The notes under the pieces: model-generated
The model's database searches: none
What the model saw: the letters and a program-made list of their open reading frames with translations, nothing else
What the model was told of the DNA's origin: nothing
Made by a program: the position numbers and the translations under genes
NCBI RefSeq assembly: GCF_014931565.1
Contig: NZ_CP063353.1
Span: 496,001 to 560,000, forward strand
DNA: 64,000 nucleotides
Source of the DNA: Clostridium sp. 'deep sea'
GTDB lineage: Bacteria > Bacillota > UBA994 > PWPR01
Direction: 5' to 3'
Shown here: positions 8,652 through 17,955 of the stretch, piece by piece
Position numbering within the stretch: position 1 is the first letter of the stretch
Layout of the letters: every line of letters starts with the position of its first letter

Positions 8652-11248
8652 AAACCGCTGAGTTAAGAAAAGCCTTTTTAGACTTTTTTAAGAGCAAAAA
8701 TCATTATATTTTGCCTTCACACTCATTAATCCCCAACAATGATAAAACATTATTATGGATTAACTGTGGTATGGCACCATTAAAAAAATACTATTCAAAG
8801 CAGGCTGTTCCACCATCACCTAGAATGGCAAATAGTCAAAAGTCTTTGAGAACAAATGATATAGATAACGTAGGAAAAACAGATAGACATCATACTATGT
8901 TTGAGATGTTAGGAAATTTCTCTATAGGTGATTATTTTAAAGATGAAGCTATTTCTTGGTCTTGGGAGTTTCTAACAGAGATTTTACACTTAGATGAAAG
9001 CAAATTGTACGTAACTATTAATCCTAAGGACGATGAGGCATTTAATATTTGGAATAAAAAAGTGGGATTGCCTAAAGAAAGAATATATCGTGATGAAGAA
9101 AATTTTTGGGAAATTGGTCCTGGACCCTGTGGCCCTAATTCAGAAATACATTATGATCGTGGTGAAAAATACGGATGCGGTTCAAAAAATTGTCAACCAG
9201 GTTGCGAATGTGATAGGTATCTAGAGATTTGGAATTTAGTATTTACTCAATATAACCGAGAACTTGATGGTAGCTTAACTGATTTACCATTCAAAAATAT
9301 TGATACAGGCATGAGCTTAGAGAGATTAGCTTCACTTGTTCAAGAAGCTGACTCTAATTATGAAATTGATATTTTTATGGATATTATCAAAAAAGTAGAA
9401 GAGATTTCTACCCAAAAATATAATGAAAACAACAAGGTAGCTATGCGTGTAATTGCTGATCATATCCGTACAGCAGTATTTGCAATTGCTGATGGTGCGC
9501 TTCCTTCTAATGAGGGTCGTGGTTATGTAATACGAAGAATTATTAGAAGGGCTATTCGTTATGGTAAAAACCTAAATATGACTAAGCCATTTTTACACCT
9601 TTTGGTAGGTACTGTTATTAATACCATGAAGGATCATTACGATTACTTGCCAGAAAAACAAGAGCTGGCTCAAAGAATAATATTAAGTGAAGAAGAGAGA
9701 TTTTTACGAACACTTGAAGACGGTGAAAAGCTAATTATCTCTATTATATCTCAACTAAAAACACAAAATAAAACTCAAATTAGTGGTGATAATGCCTTTA
9801 AACTTTATGATACTTATGGATTTCCATTAGAGCTTACTTCTGAAATTGCCCAAGAGAATAACTGTACTGTTGATACTCAAGGGTTTAGCAAAGCCATGAA
9901 AAAACAACAGGAGCGAGCTCGTAACGCTCGTAAAGGACAGGTTGGTAATGTAATTGCCGATAAGAAGTTCGAAGATGTAGCTGAAGGTGGAAGTTTTGTT
10001 GGTTACAATAAGCTTAGTGTAGAGACAGAGTTAGTAGCTTTTAGCCTAGTAGATAGCAAAAAAGCTAAGTATAATATAGAGTTTTTACTAAAAGACACTC
10101 CGTTTTATGCTGAATCTGGTGGTCAAAAGGCAGATAAAGGTGAAGTAATAGCAGATGACTTTACTATTAGTGTAGTTGATGTTAAAAAACTACCAGGTAA
10201 CAAAATTGTACATTATGGAGTTTATAGTGGTGGCGAAGTAACCGTTAATAGCATAGTTAAGGCTGTTTTAAATACAGAGTATAGGCAAGCAATTAAAGCC
10301 CATCATACCTGCACTCATTTATTGCATAGAGCCTTAAAGAATATTTTAGGTAGTCACGTTAATCAGGCTGGCTCTTTGGTATCAGCCGATAGACTACGTT
10401 TTGATTTTACGCATTTTGAGTCTGTAACCGATGAGCAAATTAAGGCTATTCAAGATGAAGTGAATCAAGAAATATTTAAGGGTAAGCCAGTTATCACCGA
10501 AGAAATGAGTTTAGAGAATGCTGTAAAGGACGGAGCTACTGCTTTATTTGGAGAAAAATATGGTGATAGTGTTAGAGTAGTTTCTATTGCAGATTACAGC
10601 AAAGAATTATGTGGTGGAACACACCTTAAGTCTACTGCTGAAGCAGGTACTTTTATTATTATTTCAGAGGGTAGTATAGGCTCTGGGATACGTAGAATTG
10701 AGGCAGTTGCTTCTAAGGCAGCCTATGAATATATTAGTGAAAGGCTACAAGCAGTTAATGAAACTACTTCGTTTTTAAAAGTAACCCCTAAAAACCTTTT
10801 AAATAAAATTGAAGAATTACAATCAGAAATAAGTAATCTTAATAAAAAAAATAATGACCTACAGCAAAAACTGTTTGCTTCCTCAACAGGCAATTTACTA
10901 AATGATAGTGTAGATATTAACGGTTTTACTGTTTTAACAAAACAAGTTGAAAATTTAGATATGAATGCCTTACGTCAACTGGGCGATTCATTAAAAGCAA
11001 AAGCACCAAATAGTGTATTGGTATTAGGTTCAAGCGTAGATAATAAAGTGTTTTTAACTGCAATGGTAGCTGAGCAACCAGTTAAGCAGGGCGTACATGC
11101 TGGTAAAATTATTAAAGAAATCGCTAAGATTTGTGGTGGCGGTGGTGGTGGAAAGCCCCAAATGGCTCAAGCCGGAGGTAAAAAACCTGAGGCCATACCA
11201 CAGGCTCTAAGTAAAGCCTTAGAATTAATAAAAGAACAACTTCAATAG
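8648..11248 (+). CDS. alaS: Alanyl-tRNA synthetase
   Basis: Charges tRNA-Ala and clears Ser/Gly mischarging. The 866 residues contain the class II catalytic core (KNHYILPSHSLIP, MFEMLGNFSIGDYF, NIDTGMSLERLAS), the editing domain with its zinc ligands HHTCTHLLH (about residue 553) and CGGTHLKSTAE (about 657), and a C-terminal DHHA1 domain ending in a Gly-rich KICGGGGGGKPQMAQAGG. All expected catalytic and editing residues are visible. AGGAGG at 8635 gives a strong ribosome binding site. No T-box leader can exist here because the preceding gene overlaps by 4 nt. Confidence 0.97.
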   Translation: MKTAELRKAFLDFFKSKNHYILPSHSLIPNNDKTLLWINCGMAPLKKYYSKQAVPPSPRMANSQKSLRTNDIDNVGKTDRHHTMFEMLGNFSIGDYFKDEAISWSWEFLTEILHLDESKLYVTINPKDDEAFNIWNKKVGLPKERIYRDEENFWEIGPGPCGPNSEIHYDRGEKYGCGSKNCQPGCECDRYLEIWNLVFTQYNRELDGSLTDLPFKNIDTGMSLERLASLVQEADSNYEIDIFMDIIKKVEEISTQKYNENNKVAMRVIADHIRTAVFAIADGALPSNEGRGYVIRRIIRRAIRYGKNLNMTKPFLHLLVGTVINTMKDHYDYLPEKQELAQRIILSEEERFLRTLEDGEKLIISIISQLKTQNKTQISGDNAFKLYDTYGFPLELTSEIAQENNCTVDTQGFSKAMKKQQERARNARKGQVGNVIADKKFEDVAEGGSFVGYNKLSVETELVAFSLVDSKKAKYNIEFLLKDTPFYAESGGQKADKGEVIADDFTISVVDVKKLPGNKIVHYGVYSGGEVTVNSIVKAVLNTEYRQAIKAHHTCTHLLHRALKNILGSHVNQAGSLVSADRLRFDFTHFESVTDEQIKAIQDEVNQEIFKGKPVITEEMSLENAVKDGATALFGEKYGDSVRVVSIADYSKELCGGTHLKSTAEAGTFIIISEGSIGSGIRRIEAVASKAAYEYISERLQAVNETTSFLKVTPKNLLNKIEELQSEISNLNKKNNDLQQKLFASSTGNLLNDSVDINGFTVLTKQVENLDMNALRQLGDSLKAKAPNSVLVLGSSVDNKVFLTAMVAEQPVKQGVHAGKIIKEIAKICGGGGGGKPQMAQAGGKKPEAIPQALSKALELIKEQLQ

Positions 11249-11416
11249 TAGTACAGTTAATTTAAAAGAAATGTAATAATTTTTAGGCAGGATAATAAGC
11301 AAAATAAATTGAATAAATAGATAAAGTTACATTTTATAAAACGATATTAATGAATAAGTTGTAAACTTATAGGTAATGACTTATTCAATTAAATCGTCAA
11401 AAAGAGGAGGTCTATT

Positions 11417-11683
11417 ATGAGTGATTTTGATAGTACCGTAAGATTTAAGTTTGATAACGATAAAAGTAAAAAAATTAATAATATGTTAGCAAAGGTTTAT
11501 GATTCACTAGACTATAAAGGTTACAATCCAGTTAGTCAAATTGTTGGCTATCTTTTATCTGGTGACCCAGCTTACATTACAAGTTATCAAGATGCTAGAA
11601 TCTCAATCACCAAGTATGAGAGAGATGAAATACTAGAGATATTACTAAACAGTTACTTAAAAAATAATGCCATAAAAAAATAA
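11417..11683 (+). CDS. IreB-family regulatory phosphoprotein (UPF0297/DUF965)
   Basis: 88-residue protein matching the IreB/YrzL family (DSTVRFKFD, YDSLDYKGYNPVSQIVGYLL, SGDPAYITSYQDAR, KYERDEILEIL). In Enterococcus the homologue is phosphorylated by the PASTA kinase IreK and tunes cephalosporin tolerance. Conserved placement ahead of ruvX and DUF1292 in Clostridia supports the call, though here an aldo/keto reductase gene intervenes. A strong AGAGGAGG precedes the ATG. The 168 bases upstream are AT-rich and probably hold its promoter. Confidence 0.92.
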   Translation: MSDFDSTVRFKFDNDKSKKINNMLAKVYDSLDYKGYNPVSQIVGYLLSGDPAYITSYQDARISITKYERDEILEILLNSYLKNNAIKK

Positions 11684-11685
11684 AA

Positions 11686-11716
11686 GGAAGGGGGTCGCTC
11701 TATGCGCCCCCCTTTG
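11686..11716 (+). terminator. Hairpin after ireB
   Basis: AAGGGGGTCGC (11688-11698) and GCGCCCCCCTT (11704-11714) form a GC-rich stem with a single mismatch and a 5-nt loop just after the ireB stop. The U-run is only three bases, so termination strength is uncertain. It could also be a solitary palindrome of the array type seen at 6286 and 7351. Confidence 0.55.
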
Positions 11717-11761
11717 GTTGACAGTAAAATAGTTTGATTTTGTTAACCTAAGGATATAATT

Positions 11762-12709
11762 ATGAAATACAATGAACTTGGTAAAACTGGAATAAAGGTT
11801 TCTCAGTTGTGTTTTGGTAGTTTAACACTAAGCCCATTACAGAAAAATCTAAGTCTAATAAAAAGCGAGCAGTTAATTAAACAGGCTTATGAAAAAGGCA
11901 TTAACTTTATTGACACTTCTGAATATTATAATAACTATGATAAAATAAAAGCTGGTATTAATGGAATTAGCAATGATATTGTTATTTGCTCTAAAACTTA
12001 TGCTTATGAAGCAAAGGCTGCTCGAGAAAGTGTTGAGAAAGCCTTAAGAGAGTTAAATAGAGACTATATTGATATTTATTGTTTACACGAGCAGGAATCG
12101 CATCTTACTTTAAAGGGGCATGCCGAAGCTTTAATTGAATTAACTAAATTAAAAGAGCAAGGCAAAATAAGAGCAATAGGCATATCTACTCATTATATTG
12201 CTGGAGTTTTAGCTGCATGTGAACATCCCATGATTGATATTGTGCAAACAATCACAAACTATCATGGATTAGGTATTGTTGATGGAACTATGCCTGAAAT
12301 GTTAAACGCCATAAAAAAATTAAAAGATATGAACAAGGCTGTATACGGAATGAAGCCACTGGGTGGAGGTAATTTACACCGTGATATAGTAAAAGCCTTT
12401 AACTATGTTAAAGAACTTAGTCTAGTTGACTCAATGGCAATAGGTTTGCAAAACAAACATGAATTAGACTTTGCTGTAGACTATTTATGCAATAATCAGT
12501 ATAATAAAGAGCTTTTAGCAGAGCTTACAAAACAACAGCGTAAATTACATATTGCCTCCTGGTGTACAGGGTGTGGTAATTGCATAAGAAGGTGTCAGCA
12601 ACAGGCTTTAACGTTAGTTGATAATAAAGCAGTAGTAGATACTACTAAATGTTACTTATGCGGTTATTGTTCGCAGGTATGCGAAGAGTTTTGTATTAAA
12701 ATTATCTAG
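11762..12709 (+). CDS. Aldo/keto reductase with C-terminal 2x[4Fe-4S] ferredoxin domain
   Basis: 315-residue oxidoreductase. Residues 1-250 form an aldo/keto reductase barrel (YNELGKTGIKVSQLCFGS, FIDTSEYYNNYD with the active-site Tyr, ICSKTY, IYCLHEQ). The C-terminus carries two ferredoxin-type Cys motifs, CTGCGNCIRRC and CYLCGYCSQVC, each able to hold a [4Fe-4S] cluster. This fused architecture is common in anaerobes and implies electron exchange with ferredoxin; the organic substrate is not known. It sits between ireB and ruvX with its own gaps. Confidence 0.88.
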   Translation: MKYNELGKTGIKVSQLCFGSLTLSPLQKNLSLIKSEQLIKQAYEKGINFIDTSEYYNNYDKIKAGINGISNDIVICSKTYAYEAKAARESVEKALRELNRDYIDIYCLHEQESHLTLKGHAEALIELTKLKEQGKIRAIGISTHYIAGVLAACEHPMIDIVQTITNYHGLGIVDGTMPEMLNAIKKLKDMNKAVYGMKPLGGGNLHRDIVKAFNYVKELSLVDSMAIGLQNKHELDFAVDYLCNNQYNKELLAELTKQQRKLHIASWCTGCGNCIRRCQQQALTLVDNKAVVDTTKCYLCGYCSQVCEEFCIKII

Positions 12710-12760
12710 AATCAAAGATAAAAGCTATTTAATTTATTTTGAGCATAAAGGATGAAGTTA

Positions 12761-13174
12761 ATGAGACATTTAGGAGTAGACGTTGGAGATAAACGAATAG
12801 GGGTTGCCCTTAGTGATCCAATGGGCATGGTAGCTACACCTCTTGAAGTGTATAATTGTGTAGGGGCTAAAAAAGATGTACAATACATTGCTGCCCTAGC
12901 AAACAAACACGAAGTTAGTAAAGTAATTGTAGGTTTACCAAAGAATATGAATGGCACAGAGGGTGAAAGGGCAAAACTTTGCCGAGAGTTTGCAGATAAG
13001 TTAGCTCGTAGAACAAAAGCCGAAATTATAATGCATGATGAGCGCCTAACAACAGTTGGTGCCGAAAATGTTTTAATAAGTGCCGATGTTAGTAGAAAAA
13101 AGCGAAAAAAAGTGATAGATAAATTAGCAGCACAGCTTATTTTGCAAAATTATTTAGATTTTAAAAACCGCTAA
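12761..13174 (+). CDS. ruvX: Putative Holliday junction resolvase / pre-16S rRNA nuclease YqgF
   Basis: 137-residue RNase H-fold nuclease that matures the 16S rRNA 5' end in several bacteria. Shows LGVDVGDKRIGVALSD at the N-terminus, IVGLPKNMNGTEGE in the middle and DERLTTVGAENVL, all family hallmarks. I start at ATG 12761 because AAAGG at 12747 is 9 nt before it and the product then begins MRHLGVDVG as in homologues; the upstream ATG at 12752 directly abuts that AAAGG. Part of the conserved ireB-ruvX-DUF1292 neighbourhood. Confidence 0.93.
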   Translation: MRHLGVDVGDKRIGVALSDPMGMVATPLEVYNCVGAKKDVQYIAALANKHEVSKVIVGLPKNMNGTEGERAKLCREFADKLARRTKAEIIMHDERLTTVGAENVLISADVSRKKRKKVIDKLAAQLILQNYLDFKNR

Positions 13175-13238
13175 AACTTGACGAGATTTAAGGAAGCAAT
13201 TAAAATAATATCAGTTTACTAAGGAGGTAAATTTACCT

Positions 13239-13538
13239 ATGTCTTTTCGTGAAGAAGAAATTGTAGTTTTAATAGATGAAGATGGCGCAGAAGTAGAGTT
13301 TGAAATCATTGAAATCTTTGAGTTAAAAGAGAACAAATACGCTTTTTTATTTCCAATAGCTGACGAAGATGATGAAGCAGTTATTATGAAAATTGTAAAA
13401 GAGAATGAAGAAGAAGTTCTTATGGATATAGAAGATGATGCAGAATGGAACTCTGTTGTAGAGGCTTGGGAAGATATCATTGATGAGCTTGAGTCCGAAG
13501 AAGAGAGTCTTGAGCTAGAGCAAGATAGCAATCAATAA
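13239..13538 (+). CDS. DUF1292 family protein (UPF0473, YrzB-like)
   Basis: 99-residue, strongly acidic small protein. The block EIVVLIDEDGAEVEFEIIEI followed by YAFLFPIADEDDEAVIMKI is diagnostic of DUF1292. Function unknown; consistently found next to ruvX and ireB in Firmicutes. A very strong AAGGAGGT lies 11 nt before the ATG. The C-terminal 30 residues are almost all Glu, Asp and Ser, which makes the opposite strand look like a Ser-rich frame. Confidence 0.92.
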   Translation: MSFREEEIVVLIDEDGAEVEFEIIEIFELKENKYAFLFPIADEDDEAVIMKIVKENEEEVLMDIEDDAEWNSVVEAWEDIIDELESEEESLELEQDSNQ

Positions 13539-13560
13539 AAGACTAATAGTTACTAAAAAA

Positions 13561-13596
13561 ATATGTGTCAAATAATTTGTTTGACACATATTTTTT
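13561..13596 (+). terminator. Intrinsic terminator after DUF1292 gene
   Basis: A 12-bp perfect stem, ATATGTGTCAAA (13561-13572) and TTTGACACATAT (13580-13591), is followed by a T-run and preceded by an A-run, so it may work in both directions. Confidence 0.85.
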
Positions 13597-13617
13597 AGAT
13601 AGATGTGGAGTGAGATA

Positions 13618-14658
13618 ATGAGTGTCAAAAAAAGTAAGTTAAGCATATTCAGAAAAAATAAATATATTTTAGTTCTAACAATTATTATCAGCTTATTGGT
13701 GTTATTTACCTCAGTTAGAAGTATTGCCTTGCTTATAAAACGGAGTATAAATGATGTTGTTTTAGTAGAAGTTACTCCAGGTAGTTCTCCAACACATATC
13801 GCTGAAATACTTAAAGATGAAGGTGTTATAGATTCGGTATTTTTCTTTAAGTTGCAAGTACGGCTTACGGGAAGTGCTCCAAAACTGAAAGCAGGCGTGT
13901 ATTCTTTTAAACCGGGAACTCCAATATGGAGAGCAATCAAGAAAATGGTTAACGGTGAGGTAGAGCAGTATGATGATATAAGAATCACTATTCCCGAGGG
14001 TTATAACATAAAACAAATGGGTGTTCTTTTTGAAGAAAAAGGACTTTTTAAGGCCGATGATTTTTATAAAAAAGCACAAGAAATTGAGTTATCCTATGAA
14101 TGGGCTAAACAAATTCCGGAAGGGCTGTTATGGAAGTATGAAGGATACCTCTTTCCAGACACCTATGATTTTAGAACTGTAACTACACCACAAGCTGTTA
14201 TAAATAAAATGGCAGCTAGGTTTGATTCATTGATAGCTACAAAATATGCTGATTCAGACCTAAAAGAATCATATACTCTTCATGAGTTGGTGTCTTTAGC
14301 AGCCGTAGTAGAAAAAGAAGCCGTTTTGGATGAAGAAAGAGCAACTATTGCTGGAGTATTCTATAATAGACTAAAAATAGGACAGGCATTACAGAGCTGT
14401 GCTACAGTTCAATACGTGTTACCAGTTCATAGAGAGGTCTTAACAACAGAAGATACAAAAACAGATTCAATATATAATACCTATATGCATCCAGGTTTAC
14501 CCCCAGGGCCAATTTCATCAGTAGGCATCGCCTCTTTTAAGGCTGTGCTTGAGCCAAAAGAATCTGGCTATTACTATTTTAATGCTATAGGCGGAGGAAA
14601 ACACTATTTTAGCAAAACCTTTGATGAACACTTAAAAGCTATAAAAAAATATAAGTAG
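13618..14658 (+). CDS. mltG: Endolytic murein transglycosylase MltG
   Basis: Membrane-anchored lytic transglycosylase that cuts nascent glycan strands. About 346 residues: a basic cytosolic tip, one transmembrane segment (about 14-34), a LysM-like region and the YceG catalytic domain with the catalytic Glu in VVEKEAVLDEERATIAGVFYNRL, then MHPGLPPGPISSVG and YYYFNAIGGGKHYFSKT. GGAG at 13607 is 7 nt before ATG 13618; the longer frame from ATG 13603 lacks a ribosome binding site. Followed after 2 bases by the U32 gene. Confidence 0.94.
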   Translation: MSVKKSKLSIFRKNKYILVLTIIISLLVLFTSVRSIALLIKRSINDVVLVEVTPGSSPTHIAEILKDEGVIDSVFFFKLQVRLTGSAPKLKAGVYSFKPGTPIWRAIKKMVNGEVEQYDDIRITIPEGYNIKQMGVLFEEKGLFKADDFYKKAQEIELSYEWAKQIPEGLLWKYEGYLFPDTYDFRTVTTPQAVINKMAARFDSLIATKYADSDLKESYTLHELVSLAAVVEKEAVLDEERATIAGVFYNRLKIGQALQSCATVQYVLPVHREVLTTEDTKTDSIYNTYMHPGLPPGPISSVGIASFKAVLEPKESGYYYFNAIGGGKHYFSKTFDEHLKAIKKYK

Positions 14659-14666
14659 GGATGAAA

Positions 14667-15899
14667 ATGAAAAAGGTTGAATTATTAGCACCTGCAGGTA
14701 ACCTCGAAAAGCTTAAAGCTGCTATCACATATGGGGCAGATGCAGTCTACATGGGCGGTACAAGTTTTGGCTTAAGAGCTTCTGCAGGTAACTTTACGCA
14801 AGAGGAAATGATAGAGGCTATAGCATTTGCCCATGAGAGAGCAGCTAAGGTTTATATTACTGTGAATATAATTGCTCATAATGAAGACTTAAACAGCTTA
14901 CCTGAGTATTTATTAAATCTGCAAAACCTTGGGGTAGATGCTTTGATTGTGGCTGACCCAGGTATCTTAAGAATCATTAAAGAAACAGTTCCCAATATGG
15001 AGATTCACCTCAGTACTCAAGCCAGTAACACAAACTGGAGCAGTGCAAAGTTTTGGGCATCTCAGGGCATAAACAGAATTATCTTAGCCCGTGAGTTAAC
15101 CCTTATTGAGGTGTCCGAAATGATTAAAAAAGTACCTGAAGCAGGCTTTGAGGTCTTTATTCATGGCGCAATGTGTATGTCTTATAGTGGCAGATGTTTG
15201 TTAAGTAATTACCTCACTGGCAGAGATGCAAACAGGGGAAAATGTGCCCAAGTATGTCGCTGGAAATTTAACTTAGTAGAAGAGAATAGGCCTAATCAAT
15301 ACTTTCCGGTAGTAGAAGATGAGCGTGGTACGTATATTTTTAACTCTAAAGATATGTGTGCAATAGACTTACTGCCTGAGTTAATTAATATAGGTGTGGA
15401 TTCCTTAAAAATAGAAGGCAGAATGAAAAGTATTCATTATGTAGCAACTATAACAAAGGCCTATAGACAGGCTATTGATAACTACTATAAAGATCCTAAT
15501 AACTTTGTGATAGATGAGCAAATTAGGTCAGAGTTAAATAAACCAAGTCATCGCCCCTATTTTACTGGTTATTACAATGAGGCACCTAATGCAGATTCTC
15601 AAAGCCAACACTATGAGTCGTCTGGCTATATCAGGAACTACGAATTTTTAGGCAAAGTATTAGGATATGATAAAGATAAAAAAATGGCCTTAATTGAACA
15701 AAGAAATTCTTTTGCTGTAGGGGATACCGCTGAGATAATGAACCCTAAAAGCAATAATGTAAATATATCAATAAACTCAATAATAGATGACGAAACTGGT
15801 GTTAGTTTAGAGCGAGCACCACATGCACGTCAAAAGGTTTGGATACCAATAGAGCAACCAGTTGAGAGTTGGGGCATTATGCGGAGGGAAATTAAATGA
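14667..15899 (+). CDS. Peptidase U32 family protein (TrhP/YrrN-O type)
   Basis: About 410 residues with the U32 signature EVFIHGAMCMSYSGRC followed by CLLSNYLTGRDANRGKCAQVC, whose cysteines may hold an FeS cluster, and SLKIEGRMKS. Related proteins are collagenase-like peptidases or, in the TrhP branch, catalyse tRNA U34 hydroxylation; the sequence alone does not decide. The ATG at 14667 has GGG 6 nt upstream and gives MKKVELLAPAGN as in homologues, better than ATG 14661. Coupled to udk by an ATGA overlap, as in many Firmicutes. Confidence 0.9.
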   Translation: MKKVELLAPAGNLEKLKAAITYGADAVYMGGTSFGLRASAGNFTQEEMIEAIAFAHERAAKVYITVNIIAHNEDLNSLPEYLLNLQNLGVDALIVADPGILRIIKETVPNMEIHLSTQASNTNWSSAKFWASQGINRIILARELTLIEVSEMIKKVPEAGFEVFIHGAMCMSYSGRCLLSNYLTGRDANRGKCAQVCRWKFNLVEENRPNQYFPVVEDERGTYIFNSKDMCAIDLLPELINIGVDSLKIEGRMKSIHYVATITKAYRQAIDNYYKDPNNFVIDEQIRSELNKPSHRPYFTGYYNEAPNADSQSQHYESSGYIRNYEFLGKVLGYDKDKKMALIEQRNSFAVGDTAEIMNPKSNNVNISINSIIDDETGVSLERAPHARQKVWIPIEQPVESWGIMRREIK

Positions 15900-16519
15900 A
15901 GCATTCAGTATTAATAGGCATTACTGGAGGCAGTGGCTCTGGAAAAACATCAATTTCAAAGGCTTTGCAAAATGTTCAGGGATCTAATTTGGTGATTATT
16001 GAACAGGACTCTTATTATAAAGATAGCAGTCATATGAGTTATGAGGAACGTTGTTTACTCAACTATGATCATCCCAAGGCATTCGATAACGATTTATTAT
16101 TTGAACAATTAACGGACTTGCTCAATGGTAAACCTATTGAGAAGCCCGTATATAATTTTAGTACTCATTTAAGAGAAACCTTTACTGAAACCATAGAACC
16201 ACATCCTATAGTGGTTCTAGAGGGTATTTTAGTGCTTGAGGACCCTAGAATAAGAGAGTTAATGGATATTAAAGTGTTTGTTGATACAGATGATGATGTT
16301 AGAGTATTGCGTAGATTAAAACGTGATATACGTGAAAGGGGACGCACTTTAGATTCCGTAATTATTCAATATTTGGGTTCTGTTAAACCAATGCACCATG
16401 CATTTACAGAGCCAACTAAGCGATATGCTGATATAATAATACCTGAAGGCGGAGAGAATCAGGTAGCTATTGATATCTTAAACAGTAAATTAGAGCTAAT
16501 ATGTCGTAATCATTTATAG
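15896..16519 (+). CDS. udk: Uridine kinase
   Basis: Phosphorylates uridine and cytidine in pyrimidine salvage. 207 residues with P-loop GITGGSGSGKTS (about 8-19), IIEQDSYYKD, NYDHPKAFD and RYADIIIPEGG. Full length for bacterial Udk. Starts inside the stop of the U32 gene (ATGA). Confidence 0.95.
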   Translation: MKHSVLIGITGGSGSGKTSISKALQNVQGSNLVIIEQDSYYKDSSHMSYEERCLLNYDHPKAFDNDLLFEQLTDLLNGKPIEKPVYNFSTHLRETFTETIEPHPIVVLEGILVLEDPRIRELMDIKVFVDTDDDVRVLRRLKRDIRERGRTLDSVIIQYLGSVKPMHHAFTEPTKRYADIIIPEGGENQVAIDILNSKLELICRNHL

Positions 16520-16555
16520 TATTTTAGGTATGTATATATAAACTATAAGCTACAT

Positions 16556-16572
16556 TTATTCTAAGAGAATAA
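16556..16572. terminator. Short inverted repeat between udk and sigK
   Basis: TTATTCT-aag-AGAATAA lies between the convergent udk and sigK genes. The stem is short and AT-only apart from one pair, so this is a weak candidate bidirectional terminator. Confidence 0.35.
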
Positions 16573-16577
16573 CCATT

Positions 16578-17300
16578 TTATGTTTGAAGATCTTCTATAT
16601 TTTCAAAAGGAATTTGCATTATTGTTCGTAGTCTTTGAATAGCTTTTTTTTCTATTCGTGAAACATATGATCGACTAATATTCATATGTTTAGCAATTTC
16701 TTTTTGAGTATATTTTCGGTTATTAAACAAGCCGTATCTTAAAATTAAAACACTTTGCTCTCGTTTAGATAGTTGAGGTAAGAGTTTAACTAAACGATTT
16801 GACTCAATGTTTATAGTAACAGTATCACTTATGTCACGTTGTTCATTATCGGGTAAGATGTCCATTAAGGTTATCTCATTGCCTTCTTTGTCTATGCCAA
16901 TAGGTTCACGCAAATAAATATCGCGTCTATTGTGGCGAGTAGATCGTAAGTGCATTAAGATTTCATTCTCTATACATCTTGCTGCATAGGTTGCGAGTCT
17001 GGTGCCTTTACCGAACTTAAAAGTTTCTACCGCTTTAATTAAACCGATAGTACCCAAAGATATTAAGTCATCAGTATCATCATGTTTGTTTTCATATTTC
17101 TTCACAACATGAGCTACTAACCTAAGATTGTGAGTAATTAATACCGACCTAGCTTCAAGGTCACCTTCAGCAAATTTCTGTAAGTAGTGTTTTTCTTCTT
17201 CAGAGGATAAAGGTTGGGGGAATGATGCGCTAGAAACGTAGGATACTAATAATAAAGGATTACCAATAGACTCTAAAAGTAGAAGAAGCCAATGTATCAT
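16578..17300 (-). CDS. sigK: RNA polymerase sporulation sigma factor SigK (pro-sigma-K)
   Basis: Late mother-cell sigma factor. The 240 residues begin with a hydrophobic pro-sequence (MIHWLLLLLES, then LLLVSYVSSASFPQPLS) like B. subtilis pro-sigma-K, so it likely needs membrane-linked cleavage. Region 2 is visible as ITHNLRLVAHVVKKYEN, DLISLGTIGLIKAVETF and ATYAARCIENEILMHLR, and region 4 as TQKEIAKHMNISRSYVSRIEKKA. The gene is continuous, so no skin-type element interrupts it here. AAAGGGGG on the minus strand sits 8 nt before the ATG at 17300; the longer TTG frame is not needed. Confidence 0.95.
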   Translation of the reverse strand: MIHWLLLLLESIGNPLLLVSYVSSASFPQPLSSEEEKHYLQKFAEGDLEARSVLITHNLRLVAHVVKKYENKHDDTDDLISLGTIGLIKAVETFKFGKGTRLATYAARCIENEILMHLRSTRHNRRDIYLREPIGIDKEGNEITLMDILPDNEQRDISDTVTINIESNRLVKLLPQLSKREQSVLILRYGLFNNRKYTQKEIAKHMNISRSYVSRIEKKAIQRLRTIMQIPFENIEDLQT

Positions 17301-17395
17301 AGAGGTGCCCCCTTTCAATATGTATTATCCTTATGTAAAAGGGGCTTGCCACGTGCCTGTACAGTATCAAAATAACTTAAATTGGAGGATAAAAA

Positions 17396-17899
17396 ATGAA
17401 ATTATTAAGACCAACTATTTATATAGACACTGTTTTTAATTTCGACCTACAAGAACTCTATGACCAAGGTTATAGAGCTATTATGGCTGACCTTGATAAT
17501 ACCTTAGCTCCATGGGACTGTGATATTGTACCTGAAAAGTTAAAGGAATGGGTTGCAGAGGTTAAAAAACACAACCTAAAACTAATTATATTATCTAATG
17601 CTAAACAAGAACGTGTTAGCAGTTTTTGCAAAGAATTAGATATTGAGGGATTTGGTTTAGCTAAAAAACCGTTAAGCAAGGGTTATAAAAATGGAATAAA
17701 AACTTTAGGGCTAAAAAAGAGTGAGGTATTAATGGTTGGAGACCAAATATTCACAGATGTTTTGGGTGCAAACCTGCAAAAAATTAGTGTGGCATTAGTA
17801 ACTCCATTAAGTCAAAAGGAATTATTTATAACTAAGTTTATGCGATTAATTGAAAAACCACTACGAAGTGAACAGAATACTCCTAATATTCCTCAATAA
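17396..17899 (+). CDS. YqeG family HAD IIIA-type phosphatase
   Basis: 167-residue HAD-superfamily protein. The nucleophile block ADLDNTLAPWD (about 31-41), motif II in LIILSNAK and the acidic motif LMVGDQIFTDVLGAN are all present. YqeG homologues are conserved in Firmicutes, usually upstream of the ribosome-assembly GTPase gene yqeH, which is not here. Substrate unknown. TTGGAGG gives the ribosome binding site; it is divergent from sigK across about 95 bases that should hold both promoters. Confidence 0.88.
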   Translation: MKLLRPTIYIDTVFNFDLQELYDQGYRAIMADLDNTLAPWDCDIVPEKLKEWVAEVKKHNLKLIILSNAKQERVSSFCKELDIEGFGLAKKPLSKGYKNGIKTLGLKKSEVLMVGDQIFTDVLGANLQKISVALVTPLSQKELFITKFMRLIEKPLRSEQNTPNIPQ

Positions 17900-17955
17900 A
17901 CTATACATGTATATTTTGGTAATTGTTTGTTAATAATATTATTGGGTGATGTAAA

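Noticed and set aside
13211-13531. Minus-strand Ser-rich open frame of 106 codons
   Set aside because: It is the exact antisense of the acidic DUF1292 gene; GAA/GAT codons read backward give Ser/Phe. No ribosome binding site.
13515-14079. Two minus-strand frames opposite mltG
   Set aside because: Antisense shadows of a well-supported gene with no ribosome binding site or recognisable domain.
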